The position numbers and the translations under genes are program-made. Below, in pieces: positions 45,940 to 56,281 of a stretch of 64,000 nt of DNA. The DNA comes from Azolla caroliniana (lineage: Eukaryota > Polypodiophyta). Under the pieces are notes generated by a model. It was not told the DNA's origin. It did not search any database and saw nothing but the letters and a program-made list of their open reading frames with translations. Each line of letters begins with the position of its first letter. Position 1 is the stretch's first letter. The stretch lies in the NCBI GenBank assembly GCA_043228905.1, contig JBHGNT010000012.1:10292001-10356000 (forward strand). The letters run 5' to 3'.

Positions 45940-46602
45940 TGTGGTTGCTAAAACTAGAAAGAAATGGATCCTTGATCCTTATCGTTCAATTGCTCATATG
46001 TGTGATATCCTATGGTTATACGCAAAAGTTCCTGTTGCAAGATTAACATAGGATCCGGGGGGTTGTCTTTGGTCACAATCCTTGGGGGAAAAGATTGTAA
46101 ATGTCCCCTTCTTTCAGTACTCAATAAAACTTGGAAGATCATTACTACTCTCTCGGAATGTAACGATACCAGCATCTCAGAAACATTGGACCAACTGGGG
46201 TATCTCAACTTTGCATTTGAGAACTTGTGGGAAATGGATCTGGTCATTCAAGGGGCCAACTAAATTTATTCTCTTTCGATGGCTATTAGTGCACATGGCA
46301 CTACTTGTTGGTCATTCATTGAAAGCGAATGTAGCACCCAATTTGTGGCAATGTGGTTTTTGCCATGAACATCAGGAGACTACCAAGTATGTCCTATGGT
46401 ATTGTCCCTTTGCTCAACAAGTATGGAAGAAAGGCATGTCTTTGTTCCTAACAATCAATCTAGGTTGCCTATTCTCATGGGATTGGAGATGTGGGGAGTA
46501 TTACATTCTAACTTGATGTTGTATGAGGCAAACAATGTTCATGAGGCAAACACAAAAGCAGGTGCAATCTGTCTAGATTTGGAAAATAGTAACCATAGTA
46601 AC
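45940..46602 (+). pseudogene. LINE remnant, part 1 (split by TRG)
   Basis: Reading frames with stops encode the RT zinc-binding region: FRWLLVHMALLVGHSL, CGFCHEHQETTKYVLWYCPF (CX2C...HX4C pattern with Tyr at one position). It breaks at 46602, where the gag-only element begins; the LINE continues at 52382. The last five bases gtaac (46598-46602) are the target duplication. Confidence 0.75.
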
Positions 46603-47064
46603 TGTCACTCCTTGGGGCCGGACTAGCCCTAGCACAAGGTGTCCCTCTAGATCACTTCACCAAAGGGTGGTGCAAGTGGGGTAGGCACAGACCGTAATGC
46701 AAATGTATTCCTAACCGGATGTTAACTGGTCTGGTTATTGATCATAATACACGCGTAAGATAGGTTATATTAAGCACAAAACGGTAATTAACTAAGAGCT
46801 TTAAAGATTAAGAAGATGTAGCAGAACATCACTTTCATTAATAAACCACTAATTGATAACAATCTAGCCGGGTCCTTTTATAGGTGACCAACTTTGGGTG
46901 TCAATCGGTGCCAACCAGCATCCGGCTGCGAATCGGTCTGGATCCGGATCGGCATACCGATTCCAGGTTCGTCTGTTCGCTTCTCAAAATAATAATAATT
47001 ATAGATTAATTATCCCTTTCCCATTCTAGACTTAATCTGGCTTTTGAGTCTTTGCCGGCCAACA
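46603..47064 (-). repeat. TRG 3' LTR
   Basis: Plus-strand reading tgtcactcc to ggccaaca. Contains ttttataggt (TATA-like in plus orientation) and blocks shared with the E2 LTR. Confidence 0.85.
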
Positions 47065-47229
47065 CATGGCACGCCTGTGGGACAGTACCTTGTATGTCGA
47101 ATCCCACAGTTCGCCCTTCAGTCTTCCTCCAGAATGTCCATAATGCTATGGTCTAAGGGTTCTAAAGGCTCATTGGGTAGTTGCTCCATCATCTGCTGTT
47201 TTTGTTGCTCCTGCTCCTACTGCTACTGT

Positions 47230-49566
47230 TATTGCTGCTTCTTCTTCTACTTCTACTCCTGCTCCTCTGGCATCTCCGGTTCCACTTGTCTCTCTGGTTC
47301 TGTTGGTATCTCATGTTCCGCTGGTCTCTCTGGTTCCGCTGGTCTCGCCAGTTCCACCGGTCCCGAGGTTTCCGGTTCTGGTTCTATCGGTTTGGGCTCC
47401 TCCTGCTGATGGTTTTCCATGTGCAGGCTTCCATTTTCGGCTGCTCCTCCGAAGTTATGTTCGGCTAGCTTCCCCCAATTTCGGCTTCATTTAGCGCCTG
47501 CTCCGAAGACTGCTCCTCATCACTGATGTTGATCGTCGTAGTTCTTCTGACCACTTCTTGCCATTGTTGTTCTCGTTCATACCGCTCGAGCTGGAGTTGG
47601 GTATCCAGCTGGTCGTCGTCCAGCTATTCCACCAATCGCCTCACTGCTGTCAATTGGTCCCCAACTAACGATAGGAAGTCGTCCGAAAATTCCTCCCTAA
47701 TAGCTACAATGTTTTCCTCGTCCAGTTTATAGAAATCGTCGTCATCCTTCCGCCGGTTCTCCGCATCCACTCTTAGCAATTGTAACTCCACTGCTTGCTT
47801 AGCCCATTGAGATCACCATTGAACCGAACTTTCTTCCACCAGTCACTTCGTCCGGTCTCTCCATGTCCGCACTAGATCACGGATTCGCCCCAACCCCATC
47901 TTCGACTTGTTCTCCACGACCTGTTTTTCGTCCTTCAATTGTTTGATCAGGTTCGCGGTTGCCACTTCTTGGCTTCTATAATGCATGAGTTGGGTCTGAT
48001 AGGTCGTCTGAACTTTGTTCAAAGCCATTGTAGTGCGCTCCGTTGCCTCCGAGTGCTGCCGGGTCAACTCTACCCGTTCTTTCGCCGCTTCCGCCAGTCG
48101 TTTCGCTGCTTCAACCGCCTTCGACTGCTCAGTGATCAATTTCTTGTGTTCCGCATCCAAGTCTTTGAGATCCCAGTGCAATCACTCAAAGTCGTCTGTT
48201 TTTTGTTTCAGCCATTGGTAGATCAGACATTGAGCATGGTCTTCTCTGTCCTTTTGTTGCCGGAGGTCTTCCTTGAGTCGCTCGATCTCTACTTTCGTCG
48301 AGTGCCGGAGTTTGTCCTTTTCTTGCAGGAGTTTTTCTTTTTCTTCCTTCAGCCGGTCATATGCTTGATGACCTTCACGCAGGCTTTTTTCGACTCGCCG
48401 GAGACTTTCGGCTAATTTCCTTTGCTATTCCTCAGCTACCTTCTTCCCTTCACGTTCTCGCACCCTTAAGGCCTCTTGGGCTTCCAATTCTTCTTTCAGC
48501 GTGGTGAGTTCTTGTTCCTGTGCCTTATTCTTATCCGGGACTGTTTCAATCACCGAGGTCTTATTATTCTGTAACTCATCGGTGCCTCCAGTTCTAATTG
48601 TTGTGGTCCTTCGATGATAAGCTTCCGCCGCCTCTTCTCTGGTCCTTTCCACTTCTTGTTCCATGCTCCGGATTCTTGACTGGGCCTTCTCTAGCTCTTC
48701 GGTTGTGGCGAGCAACCGGTCCAAATGTACTCTCTCTTTCGCTTTTATGTGGCACACCACCCCGATCACTTGTTCTCCTATCCAGCATAACCATTGGCTG
48801 CCAGTGCCTTGTTGTCGGGCCGGTTTTGGTCGTGGGGTGGCTTCTGCACTCGTTGCGAACCTCTTCTGCGTGGTTAGCGGCAAATCCGGTTCTTGTTGTT
48901 GCTGTTGCATCGACGACACTGGCAATTCGATCACTGGTCTTTGAACATCCGGTTCCGCTATTTCTTATCGCACAGGTGCTACTAACACTGGCTCTGATTG
49001 ACCCGGTTCTGACTCCTCCCTTGGTTGCGGCTCCTCGGGGCGGGGCTTTGGTAAACTGTCCTTTACCGGACTTGCTTCCTCCCCATCTGTGCCCCTCGTC
49101 ACGTGTCTGTTTGCGACGTACTAGGGGCTCGACAGGTTCTTCTTCCTGCTCCTTTGCTAGGGTGCCACTATTGATTAGCGCCGTCAAGGGGTCATGCTCC
49201 TGTGGTTGTTTCGATGGTTGTTCGGGCCAACGCAACTTAATTTTTACGGGTCTCACCGGTGTCTCCTTCTTTGCCATATGCTTCCGGCTAGGCCGCTTTC
49301 CATCCGATCACTTGTTTAGCCAGTAGTTGCTGCCTTTTTGACGAGGTGTTGGGGGTTGATTAAGTCGGTCGGCCTCGCTTCTTCGGCTGCATCGGCTCTA
49401 CCGACGGTACTAAAAGAGTGAGCCATTGCGCCACCGCCATCCACATCTTCTTGTCATCCTTTACTGAGGCTATGACCGCGCTTAGACTGTCAGCGATGAT
49501 GACTGGCCAATCCACCTGGACCCCCTCATAAGTTGCTATCATAAAACTAGTTCTGTTCTTTGGCAT
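47230..49566 (-). pseudogene. TRG extra open region (coiled coil, Pro/Glu-rich tail)
   Basis: Follows gag where pol would be expected. In order: MPKNRTSFMIATYEG ... VDWPVIIADSLSAVIASV (49566-49360); a basic stretch starting MAKKETPVRPVKIKLRW (49277); a Gln/Glu-rich coiled coil (48934-48425: LATTEELEKAQSRIRSMEQE and LTTLKEELEAQEALRVRE); a further coiled coil (48181-47843: VEAAKRLAEAAKERVELTR); and a Pro/Glu repeat tail (PERPAEHEIPTEPERQVEPE, about 47400-47270) with a low-complexity trinucleotide run at 47150-47270. Frames change several times and stops occur, so this copy is decayed. I recognise no enzyme. Confidence 0.55.
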
Positions 49567-49599
49567 AGCCGGGGGTCAAGGGTGTACATGGCCATACTC

Positions 49600-51859
49600 A
49601 TGAAGCACACGAGCAACCTCTTAGAATAGAATGTCCTCGCCACCTTCCGTGCAGTACGCCTTGCTGGCCAGGGAGTACTCACCGAAGAACTTCGTGAGCA
49701 TCTCCGGTGACGGGTTGTCGATCGAGAATAATCCGCCCTCTGGTAGGCTGGTCATGCCGCGGATGACCTCTTTTGTGATGACCTCCGTATCGATCTCTTG
49801 CACAACTCTCTCCGCCTCATTGTGCGGAGGTGCCTCAATGATTCTTAGGAACCCTTCCAAGCCGTATTGTGTCGGTGAGCTCCACCGGTGCCTCCATTTG
49901 TTGTTTGACTTCGGCTGCATTCCTCTTGTTCGCCTTTTCCACCCATTCAGTGGCCCGTTTCCGGATAGCCTCTTGCGCTTCCCACTCCGTCGTCTTTCCT
50001 TTTGACCTGGTGGTGACTTGTTGTATATCCATGACTTTTGCTACCACCATATTGACCGCCGGTCGTTTTTCATTACTTTTCACCAGGCATTGGTTGCTGT
50101 AATGGCCTTCATGCCGGCAATAATAACAATACGCTTTCCGGGTATTGTTGGATTTTGCTTGTGGCCCAGTACTTGGTTGAAATCTTGTCGCCGGTCCATT
50201 AGGCTCTTCCCTTCGTCTTTGTTTTGGCTGGGTGCCACTCAAACCTCTCTCCGGCTCTTGGGGGTATTCCTTCGCCGGTTCCTGATGCTCCTCCTTTCAG
50301 TTGTTTCGTTTCTTATTGAAGTGTCGGTGGTTCTTGTATCCCTGTCGGCGGCGATCTTCGTAATCCCCGCGCTGATCTTCTCTCCTCTGATTGTAACTTG
50401 GAGAGTGATCGCGATCAGAACGATCACCATTATAATCCTGGTACTTGTCGTACCGGTCCCGGTCATAAGTGTCCCTTCTGTCGGTGTATCAGACATCCTG
50501 TACTGGTCGGTAATGCTCGTCTCGATGCCAACGTTCCTCTTCCTCTCGCCGGTCGCTGCGGGTATCGATTTGTCTTACCTATGCCGCTTGCCGGTTCAAT
50601 AAATTATATTCGCATCGGTCCATTGTGTGCGACCTGGAGTGGCATAACATGCATTGGGACCGCATGGTACATTCTATTGCAGAGTGCCTGACATTGAGAC
50701 AAGTCGTACATTGTATGGCTTGCCGAAAACGTAGGTCTTCGTCTGTCGGTAAGGCACGTTGGAGTGCCCCCATTGTTAGCCATGAGCTTGTTTTCTCCAT
50801 CTCCCTGACCTGGTCAATCGTGCTAGTGTGGAAATCAATGATTGCGCACACCGTACGTAGGGGTTCCCTGAGTGCTGCTAGGAATATTGCTTTAGCCTCT
50901 ACTTCCGATGGTGCTTGATTTAGCTGGCTGTGCATTCGCTGGAACCGGATTACGAATTGTTGAATGGTTTCCGTAGGTTCCTGTCGTATGGTGCAGAATA
51001 AGCCAACCATCTCCCGTTGATCCACCTCCTTATTGAAGAATTGTAAAAATCTGGTTTTCAAGTCTTCAAACGTAGTAATGGTGCCGGGAAGGTGCGTCAA
51101 GCACCATCGCGCGGCTGGTCCTTCCAAAGTCATCCTGAATTCTCAAATCTTCGAGCGTTCTGCTTCGGGTGCGGTTAAGCGTTGCGTCACATGGTTTGCT
51201 TCCCATGTTTGTAAAAATGCATACACATGGGCTTCCGCGTCCGGATCATCCCGGTACTTGGGATATTGGAACGACATGTCGTCGTCCGGTGTCGGAACCC
51301 GACCTAGTGGTGACGAAGGTCTCTCCTCCTCTTCTGTTGGAAGCGGTGTCAGAGGTCTTTCCTCCCCTTCTTTCGGTGTCGAAGGTCTTCCCTCGTCCTC
51401 CGTCAGAGGCTCGTGTGGCGGTGTTGGAGGTTGATCCGCCTCATGCCTTCCTGAAGCTTCCAGTTCTGTTATCGCCGGTTCTGGTGTCGGTATATTATCC
51501 AATTCCTCGTTCTCTGGTCCATCCAGGATGTCGTGACTGCTGCAGTAATTCGAGTGTGCGTTGTATTCGTTGTCTGAATCCAATTCAAACACCTAAAATT
51601 GCTCCGAATCGCCTTCTCCCGCTGCTAATGCCTGCAGGATTAATTCTGCTTCTCTGAAACTACTTAAACTGCTTCCTCTGTCTGGATGGGAATTTTGCTG
51701 CACACGGAGTGACTCCGCGACCACTCGCTAGATCACCTTTGAAAAGGATCGATCCGCGCGGATTTCTTCCGCCACCAGGTGGTACGCTTCACGCTTCCGC
51801 AGTTGTTCGGTGAGTCGTCACGCTCGCTCCTTTGCTGGGTCATTTGGTGGTCTAGTCAT
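49600..51859 (-). pseudogene. TRG gag
   Basis: Starts at ATG 51859, homologous to the E2 gag start. It passes through an acidic linker, then the capsid-like domain (KYRDDPDAEAHVYAFLQTW, about 51250), a TGA near 51143, MTLEGPAARW (51133), zinc knuckle 1 CMLCHSRSHTMDRC (about 50650), an Arg/Asp/Tyr-rich region with a frame change, zinc knuckle 2 CYYCRHEGHYSNQC (about 50130) and a C-terminal part not seen in E2 (FLRIIEAPPHNEAERVVQ, then LPEGGLFSIDNPSPEML). Knuckle 2 keeps all four ligands, unlike E2. Several stops and frameshifts are present. Confidence 0.8.
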
Positions 51860-51914
51860 CCATGCCCCCCGTTGTTCACTGCGCTTTAGCAGGAATCGTG
51901 GTCGCCAAAAACTG

Positions 51915-52376
51915 TGTTACTCCTTGGGGCCGGACTAGCCCTAACACAGGGTGTCCCTTTAGGACACTTCACCAAAGGGTGGTGCAAGTGGGGTAGGCAC
52001 AAACCGTACTGCAAACGTATTACTAACCGGATGTTAACCGATTTGGTTATTGATCATAATACACGTGTAAGATAGGTTATATTAAGCACAGAATGGTAAT
52101 TAACTAAGAGCTTTAAAGATTAACAAGATGTAGCAGAACAACACTTTCATTAATAAACCGCTAATTGATTACAATCTAGTCGGGTCCTTTTATAGGTCAC
52201 CGGCTCTGGGTGCCAATCGGTGCCAACCAGCATCCGGCTACGAATCGGTCCGGATCTGGATCGGCATACCGATTCCGGGTCCATCTGTTCGCTTCTCAAA
52301 ATAATAATAATTATAGATTAATTATCCATTTCCCATTCTGAACTTAATCCGGCTTTTGAGTCTTTGCCAGCCAACG
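51915..52376 (-). repeat. TRG 5' LTR
   Basis: Plus-strand reading tgttactcc to gccaacg; the final base differs from the canonical CA end (aacg versus aaca in the partner). Preceded by tggtcgccaaaaactg, the same primer-binding-site candidate as in E2. Confidence 0.85.
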
Positions 52377-52381
52377 GTAAC

Positions 52382-52800
52382 GTTATAGGCATTATGGAAA
52401 TATCGATGTAACAGACTTTATGATGCGGTAGACATTCATCTCTCAGAAGTGTTGCTTGAGATATGGGAGAACTTGCTGGCAGTAGTCCATGGCCAATATG
52501 ATAATATGCAGGGCTCCCCAGATACTGTGAACAAGAGAAGGAAAAAGCTTCTTCACTTATGGAAAAAGTTGCCCATGTTTACAATGTCAACTCAAGAGCC
52601 TCAATGGCAATATCGACTTCCATGGACTATTTCTTGAATATCAACAAATGTAAACATCTTTTACAAAGTTTGCTATTTGGTCCTAGGATGATTTTACATC
52701 ATTGTATAAGAAAAGTTGCAACCTCCTGGGCAGCTAGGTTCAAGTTGTAGCCTTTGGGCGTTTTTTCTTAATAATATTGAAGAAAACCCTTAACAAAAAA
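52382..52800 (+). pseudogene. LINE remnant, part 2
   Basis: Continues the LINE of 45940-46602 after TRG: ALWKYRCNRLYDAVDIHL, IWENLLAVVHGQYDNMQG, EPQWQYRLPW, the same C-terminal layout as in the other LINE copies (IWKARY, LRGQYDDMQG, LRWNYAIP). Ends in an A-rich stretch (aacaaaaaaac) at about 52800. Confidence 0.75.
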
Positions 52801-52867
52801 ACACATAATTAACTAGAGATAACAATTTTAAATGAGCACAAATAGGTCCACAATTAGTTAACAAGAA

Positions 52868-53244
52868 TGTAAAAGAATACATGCGGAAGCTTAACGGACA
52901 CAATCGGGTAACAAGAGACAAGAGACAAAGAGATAAGGAAGGTTTAATGGAAAGCTTAATCAACACAACTTACGTTGGAGAGATAGAGAGAGTAGAACAC
53001 AAAAAAACTCTATTCCAAAATAATGCTCTAAAACTTTGTACATAGGATGTGCTCAGAGAGCAATTTTATACAGGTCCATTCAGACTGACAAAAGTATTGA
53101 CACGTACTTCAATGCTCATCAATGGGCCCCTACACTAACTCCCAAAATATATTCCTCCACAGAATAACTATCCAACGGCCTCCCGATTTACGCACCGCTA
53201 TGGCCTCTGGTTTACGCACCCAATGCTGAACTTGTATCTCAACA
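52868..53244 (-). repeat. C2 3' LTR
   Basis: Shares sequence with the right LTR and with the solo LTR at 31495-31928 (for instance ctaactcccaaaatatattcc in plus orientation). Confidence 0.85.
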
Positions 53245-53814
53245 CTCCCCCTCAAGCTCAACTTGAGGTTCCGCCTGCTCTTTCGGATCTTCGTTCTGGC
53301 TTCTCCTGGCTTCACGCCTCGCTTGCGCTCCTCGACCCATTCAATTCCGCGCGTCTCGATTCTTTCGGTCAACTTGTCTGCTCATGCAACCTTTCTCAGC
53401 TCCCTTGTTGTCATGGTGTTGGCACCTCTTCCGCTGCCCTTTCCTCCGCTTGGCCTTTAGTTGATTCGGCGTCTCCGAATCAAACATTCGTCTCTGAATC
53501 GTTTCCACACTTGCCCGAATTGGCTGTCTCCAATTCGTCTTCTGTCTTCAGGCCCTTAGCCACATCAAACCATGTCTTGGTCTTGGCCTTCTTGGCCTTC
53601 TTGGTTTCATTTCCCCCTTGTTCAGCTGACTCTGGCTCTTCCCTTTGGTTGTTGCCCTTGTTTCTACCTTCGTCTTCTTCATTCGAACTGAAATTGAATT
53701 CTTCATTCAACTCGACTTTGCGGTCATTTCCGCTCCTTTCATGCTCCCTTTCCTAGTCTTTTCTCCCCTCAAGTTCGGCACGTTGAGGTGCCACAAACCA
53801 AGCGCACCTGAGAA
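53245..53814 (-). other. C2 segment after RNase H, Lys/Glu-rich reading
   Basis: Between the RNase H end and the 3' LTR there are about 570 bases with a minus-strand frame at 53710-53480 (MNEEFNFSSNEEDEGRNKG). It is acidic and Lys-rich, of no known family, and may be an extra segment of the element or captured sequence. The long plus-strand frame here is its shadow. Confidence 0.35.
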
Positions 53815-55121
53815 TTACCGCAACTTGTCGAGACGAAGGGGCTTGGTGAAGATGTCGGAAGTCTGCCAATCCATCAGAACGTATACCAGTTCGACTTCAC
53901 TAGAGAGGACACACTCGTGGACAAAATGGTAGTGCACCTCAATGTGCTTTGTCCGGGCGTGGAAGATAGGGTTCTTCACAAGTTGGATGCTGCTGAGGTT
54001 GTCGTAGTAGATTGTTGTCGGAGCGGACACCTCCACTTGCAGATCCTTCACTAGCCTCTTGAGGCAAATGGCTTCGCATGTCGCGATAGCCGCTCCTCGA
54101 TACTTAGTCTCCGTGCTCAACAATGCAACTGTCGGTTGCTTCAAGCTGCTCCAGGCGATCGCGGCGCTCCCAAGTGAGAAAGCGAGAAAGCGAACCCAGA
54201 TGTGGATCTATGAATACTGGCTTTTCTGGCTCAATCGGAATCCGAGTAGCCGACAAGTTGTTCAGCAATACTGGTCCGATATAGCAGTGCCCTATCGTTA
54301 GTGCCACAGACATAGCACAATATCCTATGTGCGCACTAAAGGTGTTCAGTTGTGGGCTACGACATAAATTGACTGATCAAGCCGCCTGGGTAACTGAGAT
54401 CCGACCGTGTGATCATTAAATAAATTAGGCTTCCGACAATTTGTCGGAACTATGTCGGCTCACATGCCATTCCCGAATCTTGTGCAAAGCTTGACGTTTT
54501 TGTCCAGGGGAGTTGAGATGGACTTACAGTCTACCATCCCAAATTTGAAGAGCATACTCAGCACGTAATGTCATTGGATGATCAGTATGCCTTCGGGGGT
54601 GCGGATCCCTTCGATCCCTAGAAAGTAATGAAGGTCCCCTAGGTCCTTCATGTCGAATAATGCCGTGAGCTGGGACTTTACGCGACAAATTTCATCTTTG
54701 TCGGCGCCGGCGATGACTAAATCATCAACATAAAGTAAAATATTAACCAGTCCATGTCGACCTTGCCGGACGAATAATGAAGATTCTAATTTGGATGAGA
54801 TTGTAACACGAGTTTGGTTCGGGGGTTATAACACTTATAACCCTTCTTTTCGTCTAAGTAGCCAACCAAGATACACTTCTCGGCTCTAGCATCCAACTTC
54901 CTCCGTTTCTCCATTGGCACATGCACATACGCGATGCTACCGAAGACCCTCAAGTGTGCCAAGTTCGGCTTCTTCTTGAAGTACAACTCATGTGGCGACA
55001 CTCCTTCAATGGCAGATGGCCGATTCTGAAGGTAGACAGATGTTTTGACCACTCCGGCCCAATAAAATTCTCTCATGTGGATAACTCGAGAACTGGACCG
55101 AGCAGTACTCCTTCCTGCCAT
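53815..55121 (-). pseudogene. C2 integrase end, RT remnant and RNase H
   Basis: 55121-54786 is the integrase C-terminus (HELYFKKKPNLAHLRVFG, CILVGYLDEKKGYKCYNP). The RT between about 54780 and 54320 is heavily reduced: only fragments around LILLYVDDLVIAG-like reading (about 54735) remain, so most of the RT appears deleted. The RNase H at 54144-53815 is well kept: VALLSTETKYRGAA, YYDNLSSIQLVKNP, HARTKHIEVHYHF, DIFTKPL. Confidence 0.75.
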
Positions 55122-55143
55122 CAGACCTTAGACACTTGATCTT

Positions 55144-56235
55144 TCACCTGGTTTCCCTTTCCACAAGGCTCCTCACCTTCAGGAAACACACGAAGACTTC
55201 GCTCTTTTTTGTGATCAAGCATGCCCAAGTGTGCCGAGTGAATTCATCGATGAAGGTTACGAAGTAACGGCTTCCTCTGATGCTCTCGTTCCGTGCATTT
55301 CCCCATATATCCGAATGGATCACATCGAGCTGATTTTGACTCTGATTATGCTTGTTGGGAAATGGAAGTCGATGTTGCTTCCTGACCTGGCAGGCTTCGT
55401 AGACTTGGCCGTTTCGGCCACTAAATTTCGGCAAACCGAAAACGATGTTCTTGGTCTGCATTTCACGAAGTCGCCGGAAGTTAACATGGCCGAATCGCTT
55501 GTGCCATAGGTCGATGTCTGACTCGACCTTCTGTCCTTTCACGAACAACGCGGTTCTGACTTCATTGGTATTGAGGATGAACATCCTCCCTTCTCGGTGC
55601 CCTTGTGCAATGACTTTCCACTCTTCTTCGAAGTAGGAACCGAGATGCGTGAATCGAACTTGCATCCCCTGGTCGACGATCTGTCCAACCGACACCAGGT
55701 TCTTTGTTATTGTCGAGACATGTAACACATTGATGAGTTTCCATTTTTGACCGACGTGGCTGAGGGGAACTTCACCGACATGTTCGATGTTATGCTGAAT
55801 GTCATCTCCAGTTTCGACCACTGCTTGTTTTTCCAGTTTCTCCAAGTACGAGAACCATTACTCATGACTTGTCATATGGTTTGATGCTCCGGAGTCAACT
55901 TACCACACCTCGTTCGGGTTCGAGGTATTCACCGCCATCAAATTGTCTTTGTGCTTCATTACCAAGCCTGGGCACGATCCATTTTTGGCTCGTTCGGAGC
56001 CCTCAGTGTAGTGCGATCGTTGCTGATTTCCTTGCTCGGTCCGCCCGGAGCCGGTTGTGGTTTTATCCGAATCGGCGCGTTCCTTCCAATACTCGCTCTG
56101 CCTATGGCCTTTCTTGCCACAATACCAACATTCTGCAGTAGGTTTTCCTTGCAGGTTTCCGGCGCCGCCTCGACTCCCTCTACTTCCAGAGGGTTTGGAA
56201 CTACTGTTGGCATTACGACCATGCCTTCCATCTTG
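55144..56235 (-). pseudogene. C2 zinc knuckle, protease end and integrase
   Basis: At about 56140 the frame reads CWYCGKKGHRQSEY, a zinc knuckle with the last Cys changed to Tyr. From 55845 come the protease end (LINVLHVSTITKNLVSVGQ), the GAG-pre-integrase region (DLWHKRFGHVNFRRL), CQVRKQHRLPFPN, and the integrase core with VIHSDIWGN (first Asp) and YFVTFIDEFTRHTW. The frame stops at 55144; the integrase end continues at 55121 in another phase. Confidence 0.75.
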
Positions 56236-56281
56236 CTCCTTGTTGTTGCAATGCTACCTCGAGTCTTGCCATATCATGACA

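Larger units (their letters stand above)
46603..52376 (-). mobile_element. TRG: gag-only non-autonomous LTR retrotransposon
   Basis: Two 462-bp LTRs (46603-47064 and 51915-52376) flank a 4.85-kb internal region; target duplication gtaac at 46598-46602 and 52377-52381. The LTRs differ at about 38 positions by my count (about 8%), mostly transitions, so the insertion is old. Minus-strand coding: a complete gag homologous to that of E2, then non-pol open regions; no protease, RT, RNase H or integrase motifs anywhere. LTR ends and gag match E2, so it probably moves with E2-type enzymes. This fits the published TR-GAG class of plant elements. Confidence 0.85.

Noticed and set aside
47044-47494. 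Ser/Cys- and Leu-rich plus-strand frames
   Set aside because: Shadows of the Pro/Glu-rich and trinucleotide-repeat minus-strand reading of TRG.
53223-53756. 177-codon plus-strand frame
   Set aside because: Opposite-strand shadow of the C2 segment between RNase H and LTR; spans the LTR border.
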